Shown: positions 1 through 10,717 of the stretch, piece after piece | Layout: every line of letters starts with the position of its first letter | Numbering within the stretch: the first letter of the stretch is position 1 | Assembly (NCBI RefSeq): GCF_000003815.2 | Contig: NC_049996.1 | Coordinates: 7,604,205-7,668,204, forward strand | Length of the DNA stretch: 64,000 bases | Origin: Branchiostoma floridae | Taxonomy: Eukaryota; Chordata; Leptocardii; Amphioxiformes; Branchiostomatidae | Reading direction: 5' to 3' | Program-made: the position numbers and the translations under genes | The notes under the pieces: generated by a model | What the model was told of the DNA's origin: nothing | Databases searched by the model: none | The model's input: the letters and a program-made list of their open reading frames with translations, nothing else

Positions 1-41
1 ACGATCACAAATGCATCGGAAAAGAATCTGACGGAACTTAC

Positions 42-191
42 CGTCCAAACCGGGTGCAAAACGTCTTCCGAAGCGACGAATCTTGTGGTAAACACCCAGA
101 TATTTCTGCTGACGGCCGCCATGTTTTTTGGAACTCCCGCCCCGCGGTGCATGCTGGGTGCCACCTGTCCTTGGTGCTGATCACTCTTCAT
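42..191 (-). CDS. Candidate first coding exon of a leftward gene, partial
   Basis: On the minus strand three in-frame ATGs (191, 152 and 122) open a reading frame that runs into a consensus donor (GGACG, then GTAAGT, intron starting at 41). From the ATG at 122 the exon encodes 27 residues ending HPVWT. The 122 start is favoured because it sits in AACATGGCGGCC, a good Kozak context that also matches the YY1 initiator motif common at animal promoters. The short, Arg-containing, acid-poor N-terminus could be a mitochondrial presequence, but that is only a guess. The rest of the gene lies left of the window and I do not recognise the family. The frame stays open upstream of 191, so an earlier start cannot be excluded. 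Confidence 0.4.
114..125 (-). promoter_or_regulatory. YY1-like initiator overlapping an ATG
   Basis: AACATGGCGGCC on the minus strand matches the YY1 consensus (AANATGGCG) and coincides with the preferred start codon of the edge exon. This arrangement is typical of TATA-less animal housekeeping promoters. The site is seen directly; its use as a promoter is inferred. Confidence 0.35.
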
Positions 192-236
192 GGTGATAGC
201 CGGAGGAGCATAACTTGCTCTATTTAAAGATATGTA
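170..236 (+). repeat. Copy 1 of a short dispersed duplication (pair at 1768-1834)
   Basis: CCTTGGTGCTGA, then ATAGCCGGAGGAGCATAAC, then GCTCTATTTAAAGATAT recur near 1760-1833 with a few changes and a short deletion. The shared piece spans the upstream side of the candidate edge exon, so the 1.8-kb position may hold a decayed duplicate of that promoter region. Confidence 0.5.
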
Positions 237-540
237 TTTTTACCTCCATGAAATGCCATGGAGGTTATATTTTCTGTTGTGTTTGTCTGTCTGTGTACAA
301 GATTACTCAAGGACGGCTGGATGGATTGGTTTCATACTTGTTGTGTTGGTGGTGGGGTGTGATGAAAGCTCGAATTGATGAGATTTTGGGTGCCTTATCT
401 GTCGTTATAATCGATGTAATAATATCAGAAATCACCCCTATATCTGCGATATATTGGAACAGGCATCGTGCTTTAAGTGTTTGTTAATGAGCTTATCTCC
501 AAGCAGATAGTGAGGTGATTTGTATGACAGCTGTTTGGGG

Positions 541-1365
541 AACCCCGAGCTTTTTGAATATGGTAATTAGTTTTATTTATGTCTGCTTAGGATATCTGTA
601 ACAGTTGCCTCCTTAGAGCAGTTGTTTGCCCATTCCGGTCAATTTGAATATTTTCAGTTGTATTTGTATGTTTGTGTACAAGATAAGTTAAGAAAGGCTG
701 GATGGATTGGTTTCATACTTAGTGTGAAAGCTGAAAGTGATTAGATGTTGTGTTCTGCCTTGCATTACATTGAAGTTGTGTTAGTATGTACTTGGTTATA
801 TTGTATATATATTATCTGTATGTGTTTGGTAATTCCTTATCTGAACAGTTGATGTCCTGATGTTGATGGCAACTGTTTGAAATATTTGCAACAGTTGGCA
901 CCTTAGAGCAGCTTTTTGCCCATCCCGACATTTTAGAACATCTGTTTTGGGAAAGCCGGACAATTTTGATTGTGATAGTAAATTGCATGTATGTACTTGT
1001 GCGTTTGGGGACACAGTGTGTTATATTTCGTTTATGCTGTTAGATGTTATGTGGTGCGCCTTGCGTCACGCGGAAGTTTCGTTAGTATGTAATCGGATTT
1101 ATTTCATATCTATTATGTGGATGTGTTAGGTAATCCCTTATCCGAACAGTTGATGCGTATAGCAACTGGTTAGGGTAATGTAACAGTTGACTCATTAGAG
1201 CAACTGTTTGCCGATGCTGGACGATTTGAATATGATAAATAACTTTGTATTTAGCCACTTGTGCCTTTGGGGACCTGGTGTGTTATACTTCGTTTGCGCT
1301 GTTAGATTTTGTGCTCCGCGTGGCGTTATGCTGATGTTGTGTTGGTAAGTACTCGCATTATTATA
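541..1365 (+). repeat. Diverged tandem repeat, about 290-bp unit, three copies
   Basis: The landmark AACAGTTG..CTTAGAGCAG..TTTGCC occurs near 600, 890 and 1185. A second landmark (TTAGTATGTA or similar, then TTATNNGAACAGTTGATG) and GGGGACNNNGTGTGTTATA recur with the same spacing of about 290-295 bp. Copies differ by many substitutions and small indels, so the array is old. A related fragment (GGCTGGATGGATTGGTTTCA) occurs twice upstream, near 310 and 690. No coding potential is evident. Confidence 0.7.
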
Positions 1366-2177
1366 TATCTGGCATCAACTTGTCCCCGTATCCTACATGT
1401 AGGTATTGGTTGATGGATATTTCATGTCGTTTTGGTTGTGTTGATGATGTGTTTGTATCCTGTATTACTCTCAAATACAACCGACCATCAACATACAAAA
1501 CATCCACAAAAAGCAATAAATATTTCATGGAGGTATGAGGTCCCCGAACTCTAGTTGTACACGTTGTGCATGTTGATTTGATGATATGGATGACATCCTC
1601 TGGAAACTTCAAAACTGTTGTAAGCGTGCGAATAAAATGTTATGATCCCCAAAAGCTTGTCTTTTTTATGAAATGTATGCGGTAAGGACAAATAAACCCT
1701 AACGTTACCTCCTTGTTACGTACAGCGGAATTTCCTGTGTCAACGATAAGACTGTATTCCCCTGCCCTTGGTGCTGAACATTGTAATAGCCGGAAGAGCA
1801 TAACGTGCTCTCTTTAAAGATATTTTTTTTCGTATCTGAGCGATGAAAACATAAAGCAAAGTCGCCATTTTTGTATATCATAACGTGAATCTGCATAGCT
1901 ATATTCACAAGGTATGAATGTGCTGTTGCTGTGTCGTGATAACGTCTTCATTAGAATATACGCACTTCCCACCGCCGCTTGAGTTTTCTGTCATTTTGTC
2001 CAGGTTCTGAAAACCTCAACTCTCATAATTCTGATCGACATTAAAAGAAGAGAGATCTATGAAAATACTGGAAGCTGGATTTCATACGAGCCTCAACTTA
2101 CTGAGTATGGCTTACGGTGATGATGATGATGATAGATTTAAGACATCCATTCGTACGACCAATATCATTATAGTAAA
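1366..2177. other. Intergenic, no gene recognised
   Basis: AT-rich sequence with only short unsupported reading frames. It contains the second copy of the short duplication (about 1760-1834) and a small GAT microsatellite near 2118-2134. Confidence 0.5.
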
Positions 2178-2187
2178 TTTATTTATT
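2178..2187 (-). terminator. Candidate polyadenylation signal of the ASB-like gene
   Basis: Two overlapping AATAAA hexamers (AATAAATAAA on the minus strand) lie about 250 nt downstream of the ASB-like stop codon at 2435. Placement and orientation fit a 3' end; cleavage itself cannot be seen. Confidence 0.5.
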
Positions 2188-2434
2188 TCCTTTTTGCCAT
2201 GGCAACTCCCACAGGGTACAAGACAATGACGTTACATATAACGTTATACAAATTGCAGCATAATATAATGTTAGTTTAAATATATTCTCCCAACCAACAA
2301 ATTAAACACAGCATAAACCACCAAAACATAAATGTGTGTGCAAAATGACTTGGACCTTATGTTATATCATTCATTTTGAATAACTTAAACAAAGTGAAGT
2401 GATCATATTTAACATGAAAATCACTAAAATAGCT

Positions 2435-4733
2435 TTAGATATGTGTGCTAACCAGTCTGTTTCCCTTGAATAGTAAATAGTCCTTCACAGATGGTGGAAG
2501 GGGGAGGGCGTTCACTTTATCTTCACTGCCTCTTCCAAACAAGTTTCTGATCCACATGCGGCACAACCGCTGAAGATTCGGGTAAGATTTTCTATGATTT
2601 GATAGGATCAGTTTGACTTTGCTGTGCTGTTCCGCGAGGTCAATCGGTTTCTTGCCCCGTTCGTCGACTGCCTCGCTGTTCGCACCCGCTAGGAGGAGCA
2701 GTTCTACGGTCTCCACACTGTCTATGCAGGGATGGGCGGCGTGATGTAGTGCCGTGCGGCCCTGGTTAGTTCTCTTCTCAACATCAGCTCCTGCAAGGAA
2801 TGGATGGATGAGTGAAAGAATGGATGGATGGATGCAGACGTGGGTGGATTAAATGAAAGAAGTAGGAAGAAAGAAAGGAAGGAAAGAAATGTAGAAAGGA
2901 AGAAAGAAAGCAGGAGTGACTACTTCATTCACGAAAAAAAATGATATTGACATTGATATGAATGAATGAATGGATAAACGAAGGAATAAACGAACGAGTA
3001 ATCGAATGGATAATCGAATGGATTAATTTCGTCCTTATGAGCTACAAACAGGCATGACGTCATCGCCCTTCCGGTTTCCGGAACGTTAGTGAATCCGCAG
3101 ATATCTGTTCTAATGAAGGTCGTCGAGATCGACTGAAAGTTTATGGTGAGTGCTTACTTTGTGTTTGTACAGCTATGGATTCTACCAATAACATGCCTTT
3201 TACATGATAAGATAAAGTACATGTGGTTTTACCACTTTGTTGGCATGTGCGCCTGTAAATTGTTTAACCATAAAAAGGGAATAAAACATCATCTGCAAAA
3301 GAAAATAGCCCACCTTTACGAAGAAGCTTGCCGACTAACCCCCAGTCCTTCACGCCGTAGTGTAGCGGAGTGAAGCCCAGGTTGTCCTGTACGTTTACGT
3401 GTGCACCTCTCTCCAGCAGCCAGACAACGTAGTTATAAGACCCGTACGCCGCAGCATGATGTAACGGCGTGACGCCTTCGCTGTTCTTGACGTTGACGTC
3501 AGCGCCGCGCGACAGTAACAGCTTGAAAGCGTCGACTGCGTCGGTGAGTGACGCCAGAGCAAGCGGAGTGGTGTTGGAATCGTCCTTAGCTTCTAGATCC
3601 GCCCCTCGCTCAAGTAGAAGGTGGATGGCGTCGTGGTGCCCTGACGTCGCTGCGTCATGGAGAGGGGTCAGGTTCCCGTTCTGACGTCCGTTGACGTCGG
3701 CACCCCTGTCCAGTAACAGCTTGATGACGTCACAGTAGCCTCCGTACGCCGCGTGGTGGAGCATGGCCTTGTTGAAGCTGTTCAGGTCAGCGCCCCGGGA
3801 GGATAGTAGTTGTATTGCAGCGAGGTGGTCGTTCATGGCTGCGAAGTCGATTGCCGCCCACTCCTTGGTGTCCTTCGCGTTCACGTCCGCACCGTGGTCT
3901 AGTAAGAGATTTATAGCGTCCAGGCAGCCTGTTAACGCGGACAGATGGAGCGCGGTTTGTCCAAAGTTTCCCTTCTGGTTCACATCCGCGCCTCTTTGCA
4001 ACAATAGCCGCATCGCAAGAGGGCGCCTGTGAGCTGCCAGCAGAAGTGCCGTCCTGTTGTTGTTGTCCTTTTCGTCCAACTGTGCGTCTCTATCCAAGAG
4101 CAGACTCACAGCTTCGCACTGTCCCTTCCTACCGGCACAGTGCAGCGCCGTCCACCCGTGCTTGCGCTGTTTCTCGGCTCGGTCGAGAAGGAGCTCTAGA
4201 ACAGAGCAATGCCCGTCTTCCGCGGCATAGTGAAGCGCTGTACAACCGTCCTCATCCTTAGCACCGATATCTGCACCGTTATTCACCAAGACATCAACAA
4301 CAGCACGATTACCCGTCTTTGAAGCACAGTGGAGAGCAGTGCAATCCCTCTCACCCGTGGCGTCAATTTCGGCGCCTGTTTTGATCAACATCTCAATCAC
4401 TTGACTGTTACCGTTCTCAGCAGCGCAGTGGAGTAAGGTGCGTTTTTTCTTGTCCGTTGCACCAATGTCTGCGCCGACGTTCAACAACAGTTCTATAGCT
4501 CCGGTGTGACCATTCTCTGTAGCATAGTGAAGTGCTGTCATTCCCAACTTGTCCTGTTTGTTAACTTTCGCACCACCTTTAAGTAAGGCGGCTATGATAT
4601 CACACTGTCCCTTCTCTGCGGCCTTGTGGAGTTTAGTATGACCATTTTCGTCGACGGTCGAGGCGCCTTCTCTGTTGTTAACCTTGGAGCAACCATCGTC
4701 ATTGTTGTCCAGTGGTGTTGTGAGGAAACTCAT
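2435..4733 (-). CDS. Ankyrin-repeat and SOCS-box (ASB-like) protein
   Basis: Two exons, complement(join(2435..2790, 3314..4733)), encode 591 residues. The intron is phase 1 with donor AAAG/GTGGGC and acceptor TTGCAG; the splice rebuilds a perfect ankyrin finger (LLRKGADVE). After a short N-terminus come about 16 ankyrin repeats, residues about 28-538, most with the TALHxAA and LLLxxGADVN cores. Residues about 546-582 form a SOCS box: BC-box LxxLCRxxIR (546-555) and Cul5-box LPLPP (569-573), followed by KDYLLF. In ASB proteins the ankyrins bind a target and the SOCS box recruits Elongin B/C with Cullin-5 and Rbx2 for ubiquitination, so a substrate-receptor role in the cytosol or nucleus is inferred. 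Repeat 5 is shortened. The ATG at 4733 is the first in frame. Which vertebrate ASB is the closest relative cannot be told. Confidence 0.92.
2810..3035. repeat. Simple repeats inside the ASB-like intron
   Basis: Runs of GGAT/GAAT units (about 2803-2833 and 2962-3032) flank a GAAA/GGAA purine tract (about 2852-2912). They lie entirely in the single intron (2791-3313) of the ASB-like gene and look like ordinary microsatellite expansion. Confidence 0.7.
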
Positions 4734-5317
4734 GTCGTCTGGTGTTCTTTCGGCTGGGCTGTTAGCCCAGACACAATCTGTGAGGAACGATAGAATACGT
4801 GACTAAGAACATGACGGTAAGGTTAGAATTACGGTTAGGTTTGATACTTTGAGGCTACCTTTTTAATGTTTTGTTGCAATGATTTTTATACATTACAAGA
4901 ACATACAATAAGCGAAAAAAATAATAACAAGAGTTCGTAGACCTCAGGCCTGCATGAAATGTATTGTGTGTCTGTAGACCTATTGTGTATTTTTTTTCCT
5001 TTTCGTCCATGGTTGCGTGGTTGGAAAAGTGAGGTTTTTACCGTGTTGGTTGTGCACCATACAAAAGTCTGAAATTCCATTTTCGGGATGTGTAAGTTTG
5101 GGCATGGATGAACATTACTTATTTTGGAAAACTTAAGCATGTAACCAACCACAGTACCTTGAAGTTGTTGAGACGACTTTTCCTACCTTTTTTTGTCTCA
5201 GATGGCCCATGTAGTTATTCTGTCACATATGATATATTCAATACTGATATCTTCCTATTTCAATGTACTGACCTAATGCAGCTGCTAAATCTCCTTAGTG
5301 TGGCAATGATCATGTTA
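4734..5317. other. Upstream flank of the ASB-like gene; nothing recognised
   Basis: AT-rich sequence with no clear TATA or CCAAT cluster. It should contain the promoter of the leftward ASB-like gene, but I cannot point to a specific element. Small reading frames here lack any family resemblance. Confidence 0.4.
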
Positions 5318-6115
5318 CATGTTGCTGTTATAGGTTACCCTTGCCACTTCTTCTGTGTAACTTTTCTACCACTCTTGTCTTGCTAAAAGCGCAATATTGT
5401 AATTGTAACACGCCGCGGAATTACACGGCGAACGGGCGCGTGGTTGGGAGGGGGTACAAAATACCGGCCGGAAGAAACACGGCACAATTAACTATCGCTA
5501 TGTACCTTTATACATCCTCCATGTTCCTTCCTTTTCTGTTAGTAAATGCATAAAACATAATCCTGCATGAGCCTGCATACAAAATGTCGTGAGAAAACGG
5601 ACGTACACTGTCAAGAATTTTCATTTAACTTTTGTCCGTCACAACCGCTATGACGTAACACTTTACTGTTAGCGTAGATATAAAAATGGCGGGAAAATGG
5701 CTGCGTACGTTCAATTTTGCCCATTCAGTCGTAGATCCGAGCTATTATGCAACGGTTCTTCACACTTTTACATGAGTTGTAGGTCACCAACAGAAATTCA
5801 AGATTACTGTTGAATCATGTTCGTCTTGTGCCGTGAGCATGTGTAATCATGATCTACAAATCTGGCAATGAATGTGACGGTGTGTTCGTCCCACGACGAG
5901 CTGCCTGTCCCGAAAAAGATACTGAAAACTTTTCGCCTTGTTGTCTTCGAATGCATTGTAATCGATGCTTTGTAAATGATGTATTGGACACCTGGATGTC
6001 TGAAGTGTGCATACCTCAGAAATAACTATTGTTGCATGTGTAGATCTCTTTAAATTCCATTATTTTTTATCGGCCGGTATAAGTCTTACGGTCGGTATTA
6101 TGCCAATGCATGTTA
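5318..6115 (+). repeat. Direct repeat, copy 1 (about 798 bp; partner 12771-13558)
   Basis: From CATGTTGCTGTTATAG to TGCCAATGCATGTTA this segment matches 12771-13558 with only scattered substitutions and a small indel near 6047, roughly 95% identity by eye. It carries ATATAAAAATGGCGGGAAAATGG, a TATA-plus-YY1-like stretch at about 5680, and a cysteine-rich 58-codon frame starting near 5850. The three coding differences I see between the copies in that frame are all non-synonymous, which argues against a conserved protein. No terminal inverted repeat or flanking target duplication is obvious, so segmental duplication is as likely as transposition. Confidence 0.85.
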
Positions 6116-6239
6116 GATATTTCTGGTTACGGTGCGAGTCCGTGAGAAGACGCGGGTAAAGTTACGGTCTCACGTTGTAAAAGAATTGAATGAAAATGGT
6201 CTGGGGAGACGAACAAAGGTGTGTCCAACACAGGTGAAA

Positions 6240-6532
6240 ATAATTACTGGTCTGTGATTGGTCAAGCAATCAGTCATCCCTCAGGCATCATTGGTCCTGG
6301 TCGTGTGCTGTAATCAATTTCATTATTTCAGATAGCCAATCGAAGAAGTGCATTCTTTTGACCAATGACAGCACAGGGTATTTTTAGACTAGACAGTGTC
6401 GCGTCACTCGTCTGCCAGCTGTCTGAGTTGACGGGCTTATAATATAAACCTCGCAGCTTACCAGTGCAGAACAACATCACGGCCGCGCGGTGACGGAGTC
6501 CTTTGTCCTTTCAGCATCCTACCTTTTAACAG
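6240..6532 (+). promoter_or_regulatory. CCAAT-rich, TATA-containing promoter-like region with possible non-coding first exon
   Basis: Four CCAAT boxes in both orientations (ATTGG near 6257 and 6290; CCAAT near 6337 and 6361) precede TTATAATATAAACC near 6439. About 30 bp later a GC-richer stretch ends at TTTTAACAG/GTTAGT, a good splice donor at 6532/6533. An acceptor (TTTTCTTCCAG) follows at 6741. The layout resembles a tightly controlled promoter with a short first exon, but I find no convincing protein downstream, so the gene may be dead or non-coding. Confidence 0.35.
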
Positions 6533-6741
6533 GTTAGTTTGGTCGTTCTTCACAGAGTGTCTTTATGTGTGTTTATACGCGTGCGTTTTGTATAACTTAT
6601 TATCAGTACAATGTTAGTTCAAAAATCGATAGCTGCGCTTACATGCAATGCATACCTGTGCCTTATATATTGCCTTAATCGTTTCTTGACGTTAATCTGT
6701 CTTGCAATTGAACTAATTGTTATTTCACTTCTTTTCTTCCA

Positions 6742-6990
6742 GGATCTTATTGGTGCCATCAAGTCCGGATTAACTGCAGCTGCAATGTTCCTGGTGGGAC
6801 TTATCCTGGTGAGAGGTTGTCCGATGCCATCTCCACGGCTAGCTGTACGGTGACGTCCAGAAAGATCCTTCCCTGTGTAAAAGCCCCGCCAGAGGACCTG
6901 AAACTAAGATAAGTTCTTGTGTGTCTTATGGGGTGTAAAATGGAAACATGTCGCAGAATTGGGCTGGGACTAACTTCTCGTCGGCATGAT
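6742..6990 (+). repeat. Duplicated cassette, copy 1
   Basis: Begins right after an acceptor-like CTTCCAG and contains GATCTTATTGGTGCCATCAA, AACTGCAGCTGCAATGTTC and GTGACGTCCAGAAAGATC. The same blocks recur at 7722 and 10718. Read as protein the start gives a hydrophobic stretch (GLTAAAMFLVGLILV), but copies 2 and 3 do not keep it, so this is probably a pseudo-exon or a repeat. The copy ends where the reverse transcriptase fragment begins. Confidence 0.55.
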
Positions 6991-7024
6991 AAGAAGGAAA
7001 TGATTTGTGCGGCCTTTTGTGCCT

Positions 7025-7690
7025 TATAAACTACAACAAAGCAAGAAGCCTTCACGGCTTCAGGAAGGGTCTGTCCTGCGAGAGCCAGCTGGTGCTAACC
7101 CTCCAAGACCTGGCCAAGAACATGGACCAGAACAAACAGGTCGATGCCGCGGTGCTTGACTTTAGCAAAACATTCGATACCGTGCCTCACGAACGTCTGC
7201 TGAGCAATCTCGAGCACTATGGTATTTCTGGCCTCCTTCAGTCTTGGCTTTCCTTACGGAGAGAACCCAGAGGGTTGTCTTTGGCGGTGAAACATCTAAA
7301 GCCGTCAAGGTCACCTCTATCTGGAGTTCCGCAGGGTATTGTGTTAGGCCCTCTACTCTTCCTGCTCTATATCAACGACCTACCCGATTCCGTAGACATG
7401 TTCGACTATTTGCTGACGATTGCTTTATTTATCGAACTATCAGCAAGCCTTCTGATGCTTTAGGTCTGCAGTCTGACCTCGATGCGTTAACAGAATGGCA
7501 AATGCTGCATGGCTTATGTCGTTAAACCCCTCTAAATGTCACATCCTCCATATCACCCGTAAGAAGCACCCCATCTTAACTCAGTACTCCCTCTGCGGAG
7601 AAGCCCTCACCGGTGTTAAGTCCCACCCCTATCTTGGAGTACAACTGTCCGATGAATTGCGGGGGGACGCCCATATCAACTAATAATAAC
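7025..7690 (+). pseudogene. Broken non-LTR retrotransposon reverse transcriptase fragment
   Basis: Three overlapping frames together give recognisable reverse transcriptase blocks: GFRKGLSCESQL, AAVLDFSKTFDTVPHERLL, GVPQG..LGPLLFLLYINDLP, FADDCFIYR and LNPSKCHILHITRK. The wording is that of CR1/Jockey-like elements. Frame changes near 7240-7500 and the loss of the endonuclease and both ends show a dead fragment. It separates two duplicated cassettes, so it inserted between them or within one. Confidence 0.85.
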
Positions 7691-7721
7691 CAATTTCGCT
7701 TTGTTGCTTCCATGGCCAGGA

Positions 7722-8740
7722 CCTTATTGGGTGCCATCAAGGTGACGTCCAGAAAGATCGGTGCTCGAGTTTACGCCCTGCCAAGGGACCTGAAACTAAG
7801 TTAAGTACTTACGTGTCTACTCCGTTGAAAACATATCGCAGGGATGGGCTGAGACTAACTTTTCATCGACATGATAGGAAGTAAATTATTAGTTGTGATG
7901 ATTCGTTAACTGAACTCTTAGTTGGAGGTAAGGTACTTTAGTGTGCTCTGTTGACATTCCGAGCGATGTTGTCGGGAAGGGTTTACATTAGAACATTTTG
8001 TAAATGGAGGCTCCTTTGCATTCAGGGCTTCAGTCCGTTTCTGTGGTGTACAGGCCTGGTGTGTGGCTGGTTTGGTTTCTGTGATTGTGTCGATGGCCAG
8101 GATGGCATTTGGTCAATTATTTCAAATTCTGTTCTTTACAAAACTGGGTTTTCCCTGGTTCACCATCTGTCGTCATCTCTGTTTTATGTCATGGTGAGTG
8201 GTTGTCGGGGACCTAGACCATTACATAACCTGCCTCGTGTTGTTTTCTTGGGTCCCGAACCAAGAGAACGGCACAGGCCAGAAAGGAAGACAGGTGGCTG
8301 AAGAGCCTATTTAATATTACTAGTTTAGTCGTTTAGAAAAAAAAACTCGGCGTCGACATAGTCACAGAAACTGAATCAGCTATGCATTGGGCTTGTATAT
8401 CACAGAAGCAGACTGAAGCAATGAGAGCAGAAGTGGCCATTGCTTTCGAAAATTAAAGCAAAACAAAGGCAGTATTATGCCATAAGTCAGCATTACTTAG
8501 GATTTCATCAAAGCACACACAACACCCTGCCACCAAACAAGAGATGATGATTCCTCTCGCTATTTCTATGTTAAAACTAGAGCTGAAATTACAATGACAA
8601 AACAAATGAACTTCCTGCCATGCCAATGCACGTAGCTGAGCTTTCTTTTAGGTATAATGTTAGATATAGTCTTATATTTCTGAGTTAGGTTTAATTTCTG
8701 TCTCGTCTTTTCTCCCGAGGATCATCACACCGTAAGAAGA
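7722..8740 (+). repeat. Duplicated cassette, copy 2
   Basis: Shares GACCTTATTGGGTGCCATCAA, GTGACGTCCAGAAAGATCGG, CATTTTGTAAATGGAGGCTC, GTGGTTGTCGGGGACCTAGA and GAACGGCACAGGCCAGAAAG with the segment at 10718-11450, in the same order. Alignable sequence appears to continue to about 8720. The longest open frames in the two copies fall in different frames of the shared DNA, so they are not a conserved protein. Confidence 0.7.
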
Positions 8741-8741
8741 A

Positions 8742-8827
8742 ATGTCTGGACGCGGAAAGGGAGGCGAGGACTGGCGAAGGAAGGTGCCGAACGTGAGCGA
8801 ATGGGCTTCGCAGTCTTCTATGACAAG
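8742..8827 (+). pseudogene. Short histone-like start (MSGRGKGG) followed by unrelated codons
   Basis: An ATG at 8742 opens MSGRGKGG, the exact N-terminus shared by histones H4 and H2A, then diverges at once (EDWRRK..). The stretch is preceded by an acceptor-like TTTTCTCCCGAG and ends at a donor-like ATGACAAG/GTATCG. No other part of a histone fold follows. It may be a tiny remnant of a histone gene or a chance match; function is unlikely. Confidence 0.3.
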
Positions 8828-9039
8828 GTATCGTACTGTATTGTGTGAAAGCACACATGTTTTAACTATAGGACAACAGTCGTTGTCAATGAATAAATTT
8901 TCATTCCATTTGTGTTGGCAGACTAGTTTAAGTTTACATTTTCAATTTCAGTTTATGTATACCTGGGCTGTTTGTCAGGTGTCACTGTATACTAGTAGTA
9001 CCTAGTAGTATTTGGGGTGTCGAGTTTCTAGGTACAGTC

Positions 9040-9880
9040 GAACTTGTATTCAACAACCACTCAAGGGACCAAGGAAATATGGTTGTTGACTGGAGTTGGT
9101 TGTTGGATAAAACTGGGGTCGGTTGGCTGGTTGGTTGGCATACAAATTACCATAGGCACCTGCTTGCTGCTATGTAAACTAATTTCAAGAAACCATTGTT
9201 TAACAATCAGAGCTTTGTTTGTCTAACAATCAAACATGTTCTGTTTGTTAGTTGTCTGTTCCTTAAACAGCCAAAACAAGCTCTTTTAGTTTCTCTATCA
9301 GTATGTCAAAATTCCCACTAGTACACTTTTCACTGTGCACCATGTTAAATGTGCTTCACTGATTTTCACTGACATGTTACAGTTGAAAAACATTAAAAAT
9401 CGGTTAATGACATTATTTCTAACAGATTTTTACTGATGTTTACATGGTGCTATTGTTGTGAGGATTAGTGTGGATCAAAATTGTTTCTGATGCAAATGTC
9501 AGAGCTTCCAGAAGTACTCATTTTGATATGGCTGCTGCTGGGATGGATCAGACACAGTGTCTCTCAATTTTGGTTGTTGAGAGGGGTATGAAAGACCCAT
9601 GGGGACTGCAGAAAAGTGGTTGCTGGTTGGGGTAAGCAGTTGGTTGTTTAAAAGAGGACCATTACTATGCAAAATAGGACAGGACTGTCTCAGAGTGGTT
9701 GTTGACTGGAGTTGGTTGGTGGATAGAGTTGTCACCGTTACTGCAAGTGCTTTCGTGACGACGTCCGGTGCATCACCAGCCAGGGCACGCCTGATTCGAC
9801 ATAGACAAGGTATTGTGCTGTATTGTGTACAGTTCCTATTTGCCATTGGGCAAGCGTTGAACCATTTGTGTTTGTTACAG
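9040..9880 (+). repeat. Low-copy repeat rich in TTGTTGACTGGAGTTGG
   Basis: GGTTGTTGACTGGAGTTGG occurs near 9080 and again near 9700. A related but decayed form (CACTCAAGGGACTACTGAGG, GGTTGCTGGTTGATAGTTGG) sits near 18950-19200 inside a FAM133 intron. Also GACAAGGTATTGTGCTGTAT near 9805 matches GACAAGGTATCGTACTGTAT near 8822. These are interspersed or locally duplicated repeats without protein-coding signal. Confidence 0.5.
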
Positions 9881-10717
9881 CGGTATTGACGTAGCGAGCA
9901 GCTGATGCATGTCTCTTTCTTTTACTGATATCACAGTAATGCGAAATCGGCACTGGGAAGCCGATTTCGCCTAGCCCGTACAAGCTTTCCGGTGTATATT
10001 CCTTTCCCCGGCATATTTCCTTTCCCGGCATATTCCCGGTTAAAAATCGCGAAAAAAATTGCCAAGCTTCCCAGAGAGGCCGGTGAAGGAGGCTAATCAC
10101 AAGTGTCTGCTCTAGTCTAAAGCTAGTCTGATGTCCTTGTAACTTGGCGAATGTAAGCTTGGTTTCAATGGTTGATGAACAATGTTCAGGTGAACAGTAC
10201 TTAATAGAGTTTTCTTTTTCTTTTGAAAATTAGGACTGGTTGAACAGTTTAGCTGTGAGTCAGATGATGCGTGCATACGTTCCGGCCCGGCCCTGCTTCT
10301 GAAACTGTATTGGAGGGAGGAAGCAGACCATAAGACTGTTGATAGGTGAGTGCATCCTCTACAACTCGTTCCAACCTGACCCTGCCTGCATTCTTTTTTA
10401 AAATTCAGGCCACTGTCACTGTTATTGAACCATCTCTACCAACGTTGACCTGGTGAAGATCAGTAAGCAATAATTTGACCATTTATTCCTGTTACACTTT
10501 AGCGCCACAGACATTACAGTACTCTATTAACTTCCTCATAATTTGTCACCATTTCTACTCATTGCAAAACATAAGGCTTCCTTGTGCCTTTTCAAAAATA
10601 TTTTGATTATAAAGCTAGTAGCAAAACGATGGAAGTCTAGCCAGTCATTATTGATTGTAATTCACTTTCTTGCAGTCACAATAGGTTGGGAAGGAGACAT
10701 CTCATAGCATCTTCCAG

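Noticed and set aside
3469-4261. Open frames on the plus strand opposite the ankyrin gene
   Set aside because: They are antisense shadows of the repetitive ankyrin coding sequence with Ser/Arg-rich composition and no family match.
7951-8301. 116-codon frame, and its counterpart at 10902-11237
   Set aside because: The two copies of this DNA are open in different frames, so no common protein is preserved.
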